From assembly GCF_000516555.1 (NCBI RefSeq), contig NZ_AZSJ01000004.1, positions 254,537 to 318,536 of the forward strand: a stretch of DNA of 64,000 nt, read 5' to 3'. Below are positions 46,082-54,776 of the stretch, in pieces (the first letter of the stretch is position 1; every line of letters begins with the position of its first letter). This DNA is from Afipia sp. P52-10 (GTDB lineage: Bacteria > Pseudomonadota > Alphaproteobacteria > Rhizobiales > Xanthobacteraceae). The notes under the pieces are model-generated. The model made no database searches, was not told the origin of the DNA, and saw only the letters and a program-made list of their open reading frames with translations. A program made the translations under genes and the position numbers.

Positions 46082-46409
46082 TGAAAACTTCTCCACACAC
46101 ACGGCTGGTCGTCCCAACCACGTAGACGTGGGGTAATAAGCCACCGAAGGCCTTACCCTTTGTATTTTGATTGATCTAAAACCGGCCCTGTTCATTAGGC
46201 TTTTGTTAAGCCTGCCGGAGATGCGGCCGCCCCTGTTGCAACCGCCGTTATTTACGCATTTACCTACAATCCCCGATAACGAGCCGCAACACGAATGCGC
46301 GTTCAAGGGGCTTCAATCACGCAAACGTAACAGTCGATTAACCATAAATCCTTACCGTCGGCGCGTCTCCGAGCGTGCTGATTTGGACGAGACTTGAGCT
46401 GGAGTGCGT
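46082..46409. other. 328-bp divergent promoter region of the polysaccharide locus
   Basis: It lies between flippase copy 2 (leftward) and the Wzz/Wzc-like gene (rightward). It contains a perfect dyad AGGCTT-TTGTT-AAGCCT at 46197-46213, a possible operator or hairpin, and an AT-rich stretch at 46320-46355. No gene recognised. Confidence 0.5.
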
Positions 46410-48482
46410 ATGATGTCGGGCAGGCAGGCGGCAACGGGGCCGATTGACCGGCTGCCCTCCAATCCCACACCGCGGGGAAGCGGCACGTACACCCAGGCTC
46501 CCGACGCAAGGCGCTCCGCAGCCAGCATCCTGCTGTCCCCTTCTGCCCTCTTCGGCATTCTCCGTCGAAATCTCATCCAGATCATTGCGGCTGCGCTGGC
46601 GCTGTTCACGCTGGGCGCCGTGCTGCTGATGGTCCTTCCCGCCCGTTACACCGCGACATCACTGGTGCTGGTGGACCCGCGCGAGCAGAGGATCACCAAT
46701 GAGCAGGATGTGCTGCCCGGCATCGGCCAGGACACGACGGCGCTGCAAAGCATCATCGAAATTGCAAAATCCGACGGATTCATGATTCCGATCATCGAGA
46801 AACTCGATGTCGCCAACGATTCCGAGATATCGGGCGGCGAAACGAATATCGCCAAGCTGCTGACGCGGTTTCGTGGCCGCCTCGACGTGGCGCGCCGCGG
46901 GATTACCTACGTGGTTGCGATCTCGTTCACATCAAACAATCCGGACAAGGCCGCGCGATACGCCAACACCATTGCCGAAGCGTTCGTCGCCAGCCAGGCG
47001 AAATCCCGGGCCCTTGCCACTGAGGAAGCTGCCGACTGGCTCAACAATCGCTTGAACGCCCTCCGCGATCGCCTCAAGACGTCCGAGGATGCCATCGCCG
47101 CCTTCAAGGCGGAGCATCGGATTGTCGACGCCGGAAGGGATAGCACCACGCGGCAGATCCGCGCGACGGAGCTCAGCCAGCAAGTCTCCGCCGCGAAACT
47201 GCGCACCGAAGAGGCCAAAGCGCGTTATGACCAGGTGCAGCGAGATATGCGCGCGAACGTCGATGCCTCCATGGGATTGCGTTCGGAATTGTTGACGACG
47301 CTACGCGCACAGCGCACGCAGTTGAATGACCAGATCGCACAGAAGCGGGCCGTGTTCGGCGATCGGCATCCCGATCTCGTCATCGCGCTCAATCAGCGGG
47401 ACGAATTGGGGCGCCAGATCGAGGCTGAACGACGGCGTATCGTTCAGGCGGCCAAATCCGACTACGAAACCCTTCGCGATCAACAGAAGCAGCTCGAAGG
47501 CCTTCTGGCGACGGTCGAGGCCGAGATGCTGACGACGGCCCAGGCTGCGGTGAGGTTGCAAGATCTGCAGCGCGAGGCCGACGCAAACCGAAGCATCTAC
47601 GAACAATTCCTCGCCCGCTACAAGACGACAAGCGAACAACGCTCGCTCCAGACTTCGCAAACACAGGTGGTTTCGCTGGCGACGGCCCCCGCCCGACCCA
47701 ATCGCCCGCCGACCTCCCTCTTGCTTGCAGGCATTGCGCTTGCCTCGGTGTTGGCTGCCGTCACTGCTACCCTCGCTCTTGCGATCACGGGTGCGAGATT
47801 GCCGATGCTGCCCTTGAAGCTGCCGGTTCTTACCTCGCCCGCCCTTGCCGAAGACCCGAAGGTCAAGGCCGCACTCGACCTGCCGGTTTGGGGCGTGATC
47901 CCGACCAAGGCCTATGCGAGCGAATTCAGATCGCCCCGCACGCACGGCACCTCGCCGGAGATCAAAGCCAACCTGACGGAACTTCTGGAGAGGATCGCCC
48001 TGTCCCGCGGTCTCCGGGGGCAGGTTGTGCTATTCCTTACCGGCAGCACTCCTGCCGGCGAAACCGCCATTGCCGATGCACTGAACGCACTTGCCATTGA
48101 ACAGGGAATGTTGAGCGTGCTGATCCAAGTCGAACAGCGATCAGCGTCGCAAACGTCTGCGTTCCTTGCGACCGGGATCGACGCGGTCCCCGTGCGCACG
48201 ACGATTTCGTCGTTGAGCTCGCTTCTGTCCGAGCCCGACAGCTCTGACCGGGCGCGGCATGGGGACATGAAATCGGAGTTCGACGTGATCGTCATCGACG
48301 GTACGTCTGTCGAGTCCACGAAGGACATCGCGCATTTGGCAGACTACGTCGACTTCGCAGTCTTTGTCGTCGAAGGACGTACACACGACACCAGGCGCCT
48401 GGCCGATGCCCTGGATGCGCTCGCGCGCAATCGCAAGATCGAGACCGGTGTCATCATCGATCAACAGCCCGCCGCGGCCTGA
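46410..48482 (+). CDS. Wzz/Wzc-type polysaccharide co-polymerase with degenerate kinase domain
   Basis: ATG 46410 has GGAG 5 bases upstream; 690 residues. A first helix (about 56-77) is followed by a Wzz chain-length domain (RYTATSLVLVDPREQRI), a long periplasmic coiled coil, a GNVR-type Pro block (ATAPARPNRPPTS) and a second helix (about 435-460). The C-terminal cytoplasmic part keeps the shape of a bacterial tyrosine kinase but has lost its key residues. The Walker A region reads TGSTPAGETAIA with no Lys, the A' motif is VLIQVEQRS, and the Walker B equivalent is DVIVIDGTS. No Tyr cluster ends the protein. It should guide chain length and export without kinase activity. Confidence 0.85.
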   Translation: MMSGRQAATGPIDRLPSNPTPRGSGTYTQAPDARRSAASILLSPSALFGILRRNLIQIIAAALALFTLGAVLLMVLPARYTATSLVLVDPREQRITNEQDVLPGIGQDTTALQSIIEIAKSDGFMIPIIEKLDVANDSEISGGETNIAKLLTRFRGRLDVARRGITYVVAISFTSNNPDKAARYANTIAEAFVASQAKSRALATEEAADWLNNRLNALRDRLKTSEDAIAAFKAEHRIVDAGRDSTTRQIRATELSQQVSAAKLRTEEAKARYDQVQRDMRANVDASMGLRSELLTTLRAQRTQLNDQIAQKRAVFGDRHPDLVIALNQRDELGRQIEAERRRIVQAAKSDYETLRDQQKQLEGLLATVEAEMLTTAQAAVRLQDLQREADANRSIYEQFLARYKTTSEQRSLQTSQTQVVSLATAPARPNRPPTSLLLAGIALASVLAAVTATLALAITGARLPMLPLKLPVLTSPALAEDPKVKAALDLPVWGVIPTKAYASEFRSPRTHGTSPEIKANLTELLERIALSRGLRGQVVLFLTGSTPAGETAIADALNALAIEQGMLSVLIQVEQRSASQTSAFLATGIDAVPVRTTISSLSSLLSEPDSSDRARHGDMKSEFDVIVIDGTSVESTKDIAHLADYVDFAVFVVEGRTHDTRRLADALDALARNRKIETGVIIDQQPAAA

Positions 48483-48492
48483 AGCAAAACTA

Positions 48493-48525
48493 AAGCGCGA
48501 TAAGGCTGAAGACCTCATCGCGCTT
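48493..48525 (-). terminator. Terminator between co-polymerase and WecG/TagA-type genes
   Basis: AAGCGCGAT (48493-48501) pairs perfectly with ATCGCGCTT (48517-48525). On the minus strand it is followed by TAGTTTTG, so it should end the WecG/TagA-type transcript; the genes are convergent. Confidence 0.6.
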
Positions 48526-48554
48526 CGGGCAAGCAGGTTGACGGGCCGAACGGA

Positions 48555-49478
48555 TCAGCCGGAGCGCGTCAGCAGCAGATAGAGGGCCGGCGGATTGGTC
48601 TTGATGTAGCGCTGCCCCAGCCGCACGGGCTCCAGCCACGCCCGCCACAGCCACTCAAGGCCGACCTTCTGCATCCACGACGGCGCCCGCACTCTGGCAC
48701 CGGAAACAAAATCGAACAGTCCGCCGGAGGTCTTGATGACGCCGACGGACGTCAGCCGATGGCGGTTGCGAACGACAAAGGACTGTTCGTGGGGCACGCC
48801 CATCGAAACCCAGAGGATGTCCGGAGCGAGCGTTGCGATCTCTTCGCAGGCAGCCTTTTCTTCCTCGAGGGAGTTGAAGAAGCCGTTCCGGCGGCCGACG
48901 AGCTTCAGGTTCGGAAACTGCTTCTGCACTGTCTCGGCCGCCGCCTTGTTGACCGCTTCGGTGGCGCCCAGCATGAACACAGTGGCACCACGGCGTTCGG
49001 CTTCCGCATTGACGTCATTGAACAGGTCGGTCGTCGCAACGCGCTCGGGCAATGCCACCTTGCATTTCAGCCGCGAGACGAACACATGCGGCATGCCATC
49101 GGCGTGGATCGCATCGGCCTGCATGAACAGCGAACGCAACTCCCTGTTCACCGCGCAGTTATAGGTGACTTCGCCATTGGTCGATGTCAGATACGCCGGA
49201 TAACGCCAGAGTCCCTTCCGCCGCAGCGCCTCATCCACCATCACCTTCGCGCTTCGCGCCCGGTCAACGACGGCGACCGGAAGACCGCCCAAGCGAATCC
49301 GGCGCCAGCGTCGAAACGGATTTCGACGGCGGTCCGGCGCCACTCTGCGATCGTCCCCACCGATCAACTCGCGCAACTGCGCGGGCGGCATATAGGCCGA
49401 AACCCGGCGCTCGGCATTTCGCCTTTCACGCTTGCGTGGCGCACATGAGGCAGTTGGCTCAGACGTTTGAAGCGACAT
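48555..49478 (-). CDS. WecG/TagA/CpsF-family glycosyltransferase (GT26)
   Basis: 307 residues. An unusual Arg-rich N-terminal extension (about 60 residues with three RR clusters) precedes the GT26 domain. The domain is recognised by YLTSTNGEVTYNCAVN, AIHADGMPHVF, VFMLGATEAVNKAAAE, DILWVSMGVPHEQ and GGLFDFVSGARVRAPSWMQK. Such enzymes add N-acetylmannosaminuronate or N-acetylmannosamine-type sugars to undecaprenyl-linked acceptors; HfsJ of holdfast synthesis is a relative. The basic extension may hold it at the membrane. It lies 213 bp downstream of galE on the same strand. Confidence 0.9.
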   Translation of the reverse strand: MSLQTSEPTASCAPRKRERRNAERRVSAYMPPAQLRELIGGDDRRVAPDRRRNPFRRWRRIRLGGLPVAVVDRARSAKVMVDEALRRKGLWRYPAYLTSTNGEVTYNCAVNRELRSLFMQADAIHADGMPHVFVSRLKCKVALPERVATTDLFNDVNAEAERRGATVFMLGATEAVNKAAAETVQKQFPNLKLVGRRNGFFNSLEEEKAACEEIATLAPDILWVSMGVPHEQSFVVRNRHRLTSVGVIKTSGGLFDFVSGARVRAPSWMQKVGLEWLWRAWLEPVRLGQRYIKTNPPALYLLLTRSG

Positions 49479-49691
49479 GGCTGATGCATCCGGCAGGGTG
49501 TTTCCGGCGGCATCAAAGAGAAGCTTCAGACTTAAATCAATGATATTCGGAACACGGCGTTAAGTAAGGTAAATATCTGAATTTACTTCTCTTTCCCTGT
49601 TCCAAAACCGGAAATCCGCGCGCCTGCTCGCCCCAAAATGGATCATACCTGCGCCGGGATGGAACACCGTCCGATTGACTGCAAGCCCCAG

Positions 49692-50699
49692 TTATTTTGC
49701 ACGCCTGCGATCGCTCGCGATCAGCCGCTTTTCCCAATCGAGCGCGTGCCGAACGATCTCGGCGAGATCGTCATGACGAGGCTTCCAGCCAAGCACATTC
49801 TTCGCCCGATCATTGGCTGCCACAAGGATCGCAGGATCACCTGCGCGCCGCCCCTTCAACCGCACCTCGAAATCGACGCCGGACACCTGCTTCACCACGT
49901 CAACAACTTCGCGGACGGAATAGCCGCTTCCGTATCCAATGTTGCAGGCGAGGTTGTCGCCGCCATTGCGCAGGTAGCGGAGCGAATCCAGGTGGGCCTG
50001 AGCGAGATCGCTGACGTGAGCGTAATCACGAATGCACGAGCCGTCCGCTGTCGGGTAATCCGTGCCATAGACGTCCATTCCCGAACGCGAGCCAACAGCG
50101 GCCTGCACCGCGATCTTGATCAGATGCGTCGCCTGCGGCGAATTTTGTCCTGCCCGGCCCGCAGGGTCCGCCCCCGCAACGTTGAAGTATCTCAAAGCAC
50201 AATATTTGAGCGGCGAGACTTTCGCCGTGTCGGCAAGCATCCACTCGATCGCGAGCTTCGAACGGCCATAGGGATTGATCGGCAAGGTCGGGCTGTCCTC
50301 GCGGATCGGCACCACCTCAGGCTCACCGTACACGGCGGCGGTCGATGAGAAGATGAAATTGGTGACGCCATGTTGCACGGCTGTCTCGATCAACGCGCGC
50401 GAGTTGACAGTGTTGTTGGCGTAGTAGCGTAACGGATCGGCCATCGACTCGGAGACGATAATGCTGGCGGCGAAATGAACGATGGTATCGATGCCTTGCT
50501 CTTTGATGATCGCACCGACCAGATCGGCATCGCCGCAATTGCCCTTGTAGAAAGGAACGTTCTGGGGCACGGCAAATCGTGCGCCGGTCGATAGGTTGTC
50601 AAGAACGACCGGAGCTTCTCCCGCGTCAAGCAAGCTCAGGACCATATGGCTTCCGATATAGCCGGCGCCGCCGGTCACCAAAATCCGTTTGTTCGCCAT
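49692..50699 (-). CDS. galE: UDP-glucose 4-epimerase
   Basis: 335 residues of the extended short-chain dehydrogenase family. The NAD motif is GGAGYIGSH (10-18), and the catalytic set is Ser119/Thr120 with Tyr144 and Lys148 (YGRSK). Family signatures FSSTAAVYGEP, LRYFNVAGADP, DGSCIRDYAHVSDLA and a C-terminal GRRAGDPAILVA are present. It interconverts UDP-glucose and UDP-galactose (or the N-acetyl forms), supplying sugar donors for the neighbouring polysaccharide genes. Confidence 0.95.
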   Translation of the reverse strand: MANKRILVTGGAGYIGSHMVLSLLDAGEAPVVLDNLSTGARFAVPQNVPFYKGNCGDADLVGAIIKEQGIDTIVHFAASIIVSESMADPLRYYANNTVNSRALIETAVQHGVTNFIFSSTAAVYGEPEVVPIREDSPTLPINPYGRSKLAIEWMLADTAKVSPLKYCALRYFNVAGADPAGRAGQNSPQATHLIKIAVQAAVGSRSGMDVYGTDYPTADGSCIRDYAHVSDLAQAHLDSLRYLRNGGDNLACNIGYGSGYSVREVVDVVKQVSGVDFEVRLKGRRAGDPAILVAANDRAKNVLGWKPRHDDLAEIVRHALDWEKRLIASDRRRAK

Positions 50700-50913
50700 G
50701 ACAACTCATCAATCATTCGCTTGATCTGCCGGACAAAACAGTCCGAGCGATCCTATATCCATCTTGCGTGGCGGCTCGCGGACTTGCAATCCGCAGCACC
50801 GGCCAGCCCAAACTTAGGATGAAGAAATATCGTCAACAGGGCGTGCCGGGCGATGGCCCTTGGCCAATCAGGTGCAAACGCAGTTAACAGTCTGGAACGA
50901 GCGCCGGCGAGGT

Positions 50914-52167
50914 TCAAGCATATCGCGTCATCGCAAGGCCAGAGACATCGATCTCCGGCGAGCGGCCAGAGAGCTGATCGACAAGCACGCGCGCCGATCC
51001 GCAAGCCATTGTCCAGCCGAGCGTTCCGTGACCCGTGTTGAGGTAAAGATTCCGATATCTGGTCGCGCCAATCACCGGCGGTCCATCCGGAGTCATGGGC
51101 CGAAGTCCGGTCCAGAACGTCGCCTGTGACAGATCGCCGCCACGCCCGAACAGATCACCGACTGAATGCTCCAGCGTCGCGCGGCGGGACGGATAGAGCG
51201 TCTTGTTGTAGCCCGCAACCTCAGCCGTTCCGCCGACGCGAATGCGATCACCAAGCCGCGTAATCGCCACCTTGTAGGTTTCGTCCATGACGGTCGATTC
51301 CGGCGCACCCGCAGGATCGACGATGGGAATTGTGATGGAATAACCCTTGATGGGATAAACAGGGATACGAAGTCCAATCTGCCGCAGCAGTAGAGGCGAA
51401 TAGCTGCCGAGCGCCACCACATAAGCATCCGCCGCGAGATCACCTGCCGACGTCCGTATCGAAGATATCTCTCCGGCATTTGCAGCGATGGCCGTGACCT
51501 CCGTGTTGTAACGAAACACAACGCCCAAGTCTTCCGCTTGCGCGGCGAGCCGCTCGGTGAACATTCTGCAATCGCCGGTCTCGTCGCCCGGCAGACGCAA
51601 GCCGCCGACGAATTTGTCGCGCACCGCCGCCAGCGCCGGCTCGGCACGAATACATCCTTCGGGATCGAGCACTTCGTAGGCGACGCCATAGCTCTTGAGC
51701 ACATCGATGTCGGCACCGACGCCGTCGAGCTGCAGCTGCGTCCGAAACAACTGCAAGGTACCACGCGCACGCTCGTCGTAGGCGATTCCGATTTCGTTTC
51801 GTAGATCTCTCAATACATCGCAGCTGTATTCAGCCAGCCGCACCATACGTCCTTTGTTCAGCGCATAACGATGGTGCGTGCAGTTGCGCAGCATACGCGC
51901 CACCCAGAGCCACATCGACGGATCGAGACGCGGCCGGATTACCAGTGGCCCGTGTTTCATCAACAGCCATTTCACCGCCTTGAACGGGACACCGGGCGCT
52001 GCCCACGGAGAAGCATAGCCGGGCGACACTTCACCAGCATTGGCATAACTTGTTTCCAGCGCCGGGCCCGGCTGGCGGTCGATCACCGTGACCTCGTACC
52101 CCTCCTTCGCCGCGTAATAGGCCGTCGTCACACCGATGACGCCGCCCCCAAGAACGATCACGCGCAC
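50914..52167 (-). CDS. D-amino acid dehydrogenase-like flavoprotein (DadA family)
   Basis: I choose GTG 52167, which has GGAGG 5 bases upstream and gives the family start [20 protein letters not shown]. The 417-residue protein has an FAD-binding N-terminus ending VTVIDRQPG and DadA-like blocks ([49 protein letters not shown]). It oxidatively deaminates D-amino acids or related amines, feeding electrons to the respiratory chain. It lies downstream of the XRE-cupin regulator and divergent from the aminotransferase/ABC genes. It may oxidise an amine intermediate rather than D-alanine, but that is inference. Confidence 0.88.
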   Translation of the reverse strand: MRVIVLGGGVIGVTTAYYAAKEGYEVTVIDRQPGPALETSYANAGEVSPGYASPWAAPGVPFKAVKWLLMKHGPLVIRPRLDPSMWLWVARMLRNCTHHRYALNKGRMVRLAEYSCDVLRDLRNEIGIAYDERARGTLQLFRTQLQLDGVGADIDVLKSYGVAYEVLDPEGCIRAEPALAAVRDKFVGGLRLPGDETGDCRMFTERLAAQAEDLGVVFRYNTEVTAIAANAGEISSIRTSAGDLAADAYVVALGSYSPLLLRQIGLRIPVYPIKGYSITIPIVDPAGAPESTVMDETYKVAITRLGDRIRVGGTAEVAGYNKTLYPSRRATLEHSVGDLFGRGGDLSQATFWTGLRPMTPDGPPVIGATRYRNLYLNTGHGTLGWTMACGSARVLVDQLSGRSPEIDVSGLAMTRYA

Positions 52168-52362
52168 AGCGGCCTCCAACCTTTGCCTCAGTCACCGGAA
52201 CTCTCGCGCTCTATGATGCGGCATCCACGACGCCGATGATAGACCGCATAATCCTCAATCGACGACAAGCGTTTTGTCGGGTGAACCATCGATGGACACC
52301 AGGACGCTGCTTCAGCGATGGCGCACATCTGAAACAACCTCAACACTCCGGTTTGCACCTCT

Positions 52363-52914
52363 TCAAAAAGTCGGAGGCGTACATGCGCTGACCACCTCGC
52401 AGGCGACCGGTCCAACGCAGCGAAAGCGATGCGGACGGCGGCTTTCGAAATAATAGGCATCGCCGGGACCAAGAATCTTGCGCTGATCCTCGACGGTGAC
52501 TTCCAGCCGGCCGCTCAGGACGATACCCCCCTCCTCTCCATCGTGCACCAGCGGGACTTTGCCAGTGTCCGAACCCGGCTCGTATCGTTCCTTCAGGATC
52601 TGCAACGCGCGCCCAAACAGATGATCGCCGACCTGGCGGTATGAAATCTTACCTTTGCCGATCTCGACCAATTCGTCGGATTGATAAAAAACCTTCTGCG
52701 CCTTGTCCGGCTCCATTGCGAAGAACTCCGCCAGCCCGATGGGAATGCCATCGAGAATGCGCTTGAGCGCGCCGACCGATGGATTGGTCTGGTTGGATTC
52801 AATCAGTGAAATCGTCGAGTTGGTGACGCCTACGCGCTTCGCCAGTTCACGCTGAGACAGCGCGTGCCGCATCCGAATGAAGCGCAACCGGCCGCCGATA
52901 TCGATTGTCGTCAT
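52363..52914 (-). CDS. XRE-cupin transcriptional regulator (PuuR-like)
   Basis: ATG 52914 gives 183 residues (MTTIDIGGRLRFIRMRHALS). A helix-turn-helix of XRE type (residues about 9-63; LAKRVGVTNSTISLIESNQT) is followed by a cupin ligand-sensing domain (VLSGRLEVTVEDQRKILGPG, FESRRPHRFRC). This is the architecture of PuuR, the putrescine-utilisation repressor. It is divergent from the aminotransferase gene across 145 bp and so is the likely local regulator of the amine locus. GGAG sits only 1 base before the ATG, so the true start could differ slightly. Confidence 0.88.
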   Translation of the reverse strand: MTTIDIGGRLRFIRMRHALSQRELAKRVGVTNSTISLIESNQTNPSVGALKRILDGIPIGLAEFFAMEPDKAQKVFYQSDELVEIGKGKISYRQVGDHLFGRALQILKERYEPGSDTGKVPLVHDGEEGGIVLSGRLEVTVEDQRKILGPGDAYYFESRRPHRFRCVGPVACEVVSACTPPTF

Positions 52915-52935
52915 GCTCCACCGCCTGTTTCGGAT

Positions 52936-52946
52936 GTTTAATAAAC
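52936..52946. promoter_or_regulatory. Candidate operator of the XRE-cupin regulator
   Basis: GTTTA-A-TAAAC is a perfect 5-bp-arm dyad in the 145-bp divergent region, 22 bases from the regulator start codon. The size and AT-rich core fit a PuuR-like XRE dimer. Inferred from position and symmetry. Confidence 0.4.
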
Positions 52947-53059
52947 CAGAACATTTCTCCTGAAGTGGCACAATTTCAATAGGATAATACGAGAAAGAAA
53001 ACGGCTTGTTGCATGATCCAAATCATGGCCCTGCTCGCCGCCTGCCAGGAGCTTCCGCC

Positions 53060-54397
53060 ATGAACCAGCACATGCCTCAGAACTATCCAACACTCGACCA
53101 CTATTGGATGCCGTTCACCGCCAACCGGCAGTTCAAGGCCGCGCCGCGCCTGCTGAGTTCGGCGGAAGGCATGCACTACACGACAATCGATGGCCGGCAT
53201 GTGCTGGATGGGACGGCAGGGTTGTGGTGCGTCAATGCCGGTCATGGACGCAAGAGCATTGCCGATGCTGTCGATCGGCAACTGCGAACCCTTGATTACG
53301 CGCCATCATTCCAGATGGGCCATCCGATCGCCTTCGATTTCGCCCAGCGACTGGCCGGAATAGCGCCAGGTGGTAGCGCCGCTCAACTCGATCGCGTGTT
53401 CTTTACGAATTCCGGCTCGGAATCGGTCGATACCGCTTTGAAAATCGCTCTCGCCTATCAGCGTGCAATCGGCCAAGGCACACGATCCCGCCTGATCGGG
53501 CGCGAGCGCGGTTACCACGGCGTAGGCTTCGGCGGCATCTCGGTCGGCGGTCTTGTGAACAACAGGCGCGTTTTTCCGCTGCTGCCGGGAAGCGATCACC
53601 TGCCCCACACGCATGATCCGATCCGCAACGCCTTTGCAAAAGGTCTGCCGGAGCACGGCGCCGAACTCGCAGACGATCTCGAGCGTAAGATTGCCCTGCA
53701 CGGCGCTGAAACGATCGCGGCCGTGATCGTCGAGCCAGTTGCCGGCTCTGCTGGAGTGCTGCTGCCGCCGAAAGGCTATCTCAAACGCTTGCGCAGCATC
53801 TGCAGCCGTCACGGCATTCTCCTGATCTTCGACGAGGTGATCACAGGATTCGGCCGCCTGGGAACAGCGTTTGCGACCGACTATTTCGGAGTCACGCCGG
53901 ATCTCGTCACGACAGCGAAGGGCCTGACCAATGGTGCAATTCCGATGGGCGCGGTGTTCGCCAAACGTGACATCTACGACGCGCTGATGCATGGCCCGGG
54001 CCATCAGATCGAGTTGTTCCACGGCTACACTTACTCCGGTCACCCGGCCGCTTGCGCTGCGGGCCTTGCAACGCTCGACATCTATGAGACCGAAGGCCTG
54101 CTAACCCGAGGATCGGCCATCACCGAGGCGTGGCAGAGCGCGATGCACGGCTTGAACGGCCTGCCGCACGTCATCGACATTCGCGCGCTAGGTCTCCTCG
54201 CGGGCATCGAACTGGCACCGCGTCCCGATGCACCCGGCGCGCGCGCCTACGATGTGTTTCTCGATTGCCTCGCCAACGGTCTCCTGATCCGCGTGACGGG
54301 TGACATCATCGCCTTGTCGCCGCCACTGATCGTGGATGTCGGACAGATCGATCAGATCGTCACCACGCTTGGCAATGCGTTGAAACGAGCGGTTTGA
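53060..54397 (+). CDS. Class III aminotransferase, beta-alanine:pyruvate (omega) type
   Basis: ATG 53060 has AGGAG 8 bases upstream; 445 residues. The N-terminal HYWMPFTANRQFK block is characteristic of omega-amino acid:pyruvate aminotransferases. The PLP lysine is Lys287 (TTAKGLTNGAIP), close to Lys288 of the Pseudomonas enzyme, and the cofactor Asp lies in IFDEVITGFGR. It should move the terminal amino group of beta-alanine or another omega-amine to pyruvate, giving a semialdehyde and alanine. It is the first gene of the rightward amine locus; the alanine formed could be linked to the DadA-like enzyme only if racemised. Confidence 0.92.
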   Translation: MNQHMPQNYPTLDHYWMPFTANRQFKAAPRLLSSAEGMHYTTIDGRHVLDGTAGLWCVNAGHGRKSIADAVDRQLRTLDYAPSFQMGHPIAFDFAQRLAGIAPGGSAAQLDRVFFTNSGSESVDTALKIALAYQRAIGQGTRSRLIGRERGYHGVGFGGISVGGLVNNRRVFPLLPGSDHLPHTHDPIRNAFAKGLPEHGAELADDLERKIALHGAETIAAVIVEPVAGSAGVLLPPKGYLKRLRSICSRHGILLIFDEVITGFGRLGTAFATDYFGVTPDLVTTAKGLTNGAIPMGAVFAKRDIYDALMHGPGHQIELFHGYTYSGHPAACAAGLATLDIYETEGLLTRGSAITEAWQSAMHGLNGLPHVIDIRALGLLAGIELAPRPDAPGARAYDVFLDCLANGLLIRVTGDIIALSPPLIVDVGQIDQIVTTLGNALKRAV

Positions 54398-54776
54398 GTG
54401 CGGCAACCGCCGCCGCTATCGCTTCAATCTCCGCGATCAAAGGGCGGCGTGCGCAGCACCGATAGCTGCCGCGTCCACCGGAAACTTTCGGCGCAGATAC
54501 ACGAACCGCAGTTTCGCAGGACGAATGCGCAATATCGAAACGCACGTCAATGAAATGAACTTTCTTTGTTCAGCATAAACTGAAACTGCCTAATCTCGCA
54601 TCGCTTGCCGTGAAGCGGTTTCGTTCTCCGCACACACGCATTCACACGTTTTTGGCGCTCGGTGCATCCGAAAACGCGCGAACATTTTGATCTTTTCCTC
54701 TGCAATCCTGTCGGTCGTAATCTGCCATTGACGGTCTCGAAACGTCACCTCAAGCTGAGGAACTTGATCAGCATCA
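54398..54776. other. 379-bp region between the two aminotransferase genes
   Basis: It is low-GC at 54540-54590, where TTCAG-N6-CTGAA (54569-54584) forms a small dyad. This probably marks a second promoter for the SpuC-like/ABC/amidohydrolase operon. No gene or RNA recognised. Confidence 0.5.

Noticed and set aside
46082-46306. N-terminal extension of flippase copy 2 up to 46306
   Set aside because: Cys/Asn/Arg-rich and unlike a membrane protein start; the paralogue begins at the equivalent of about 46081.
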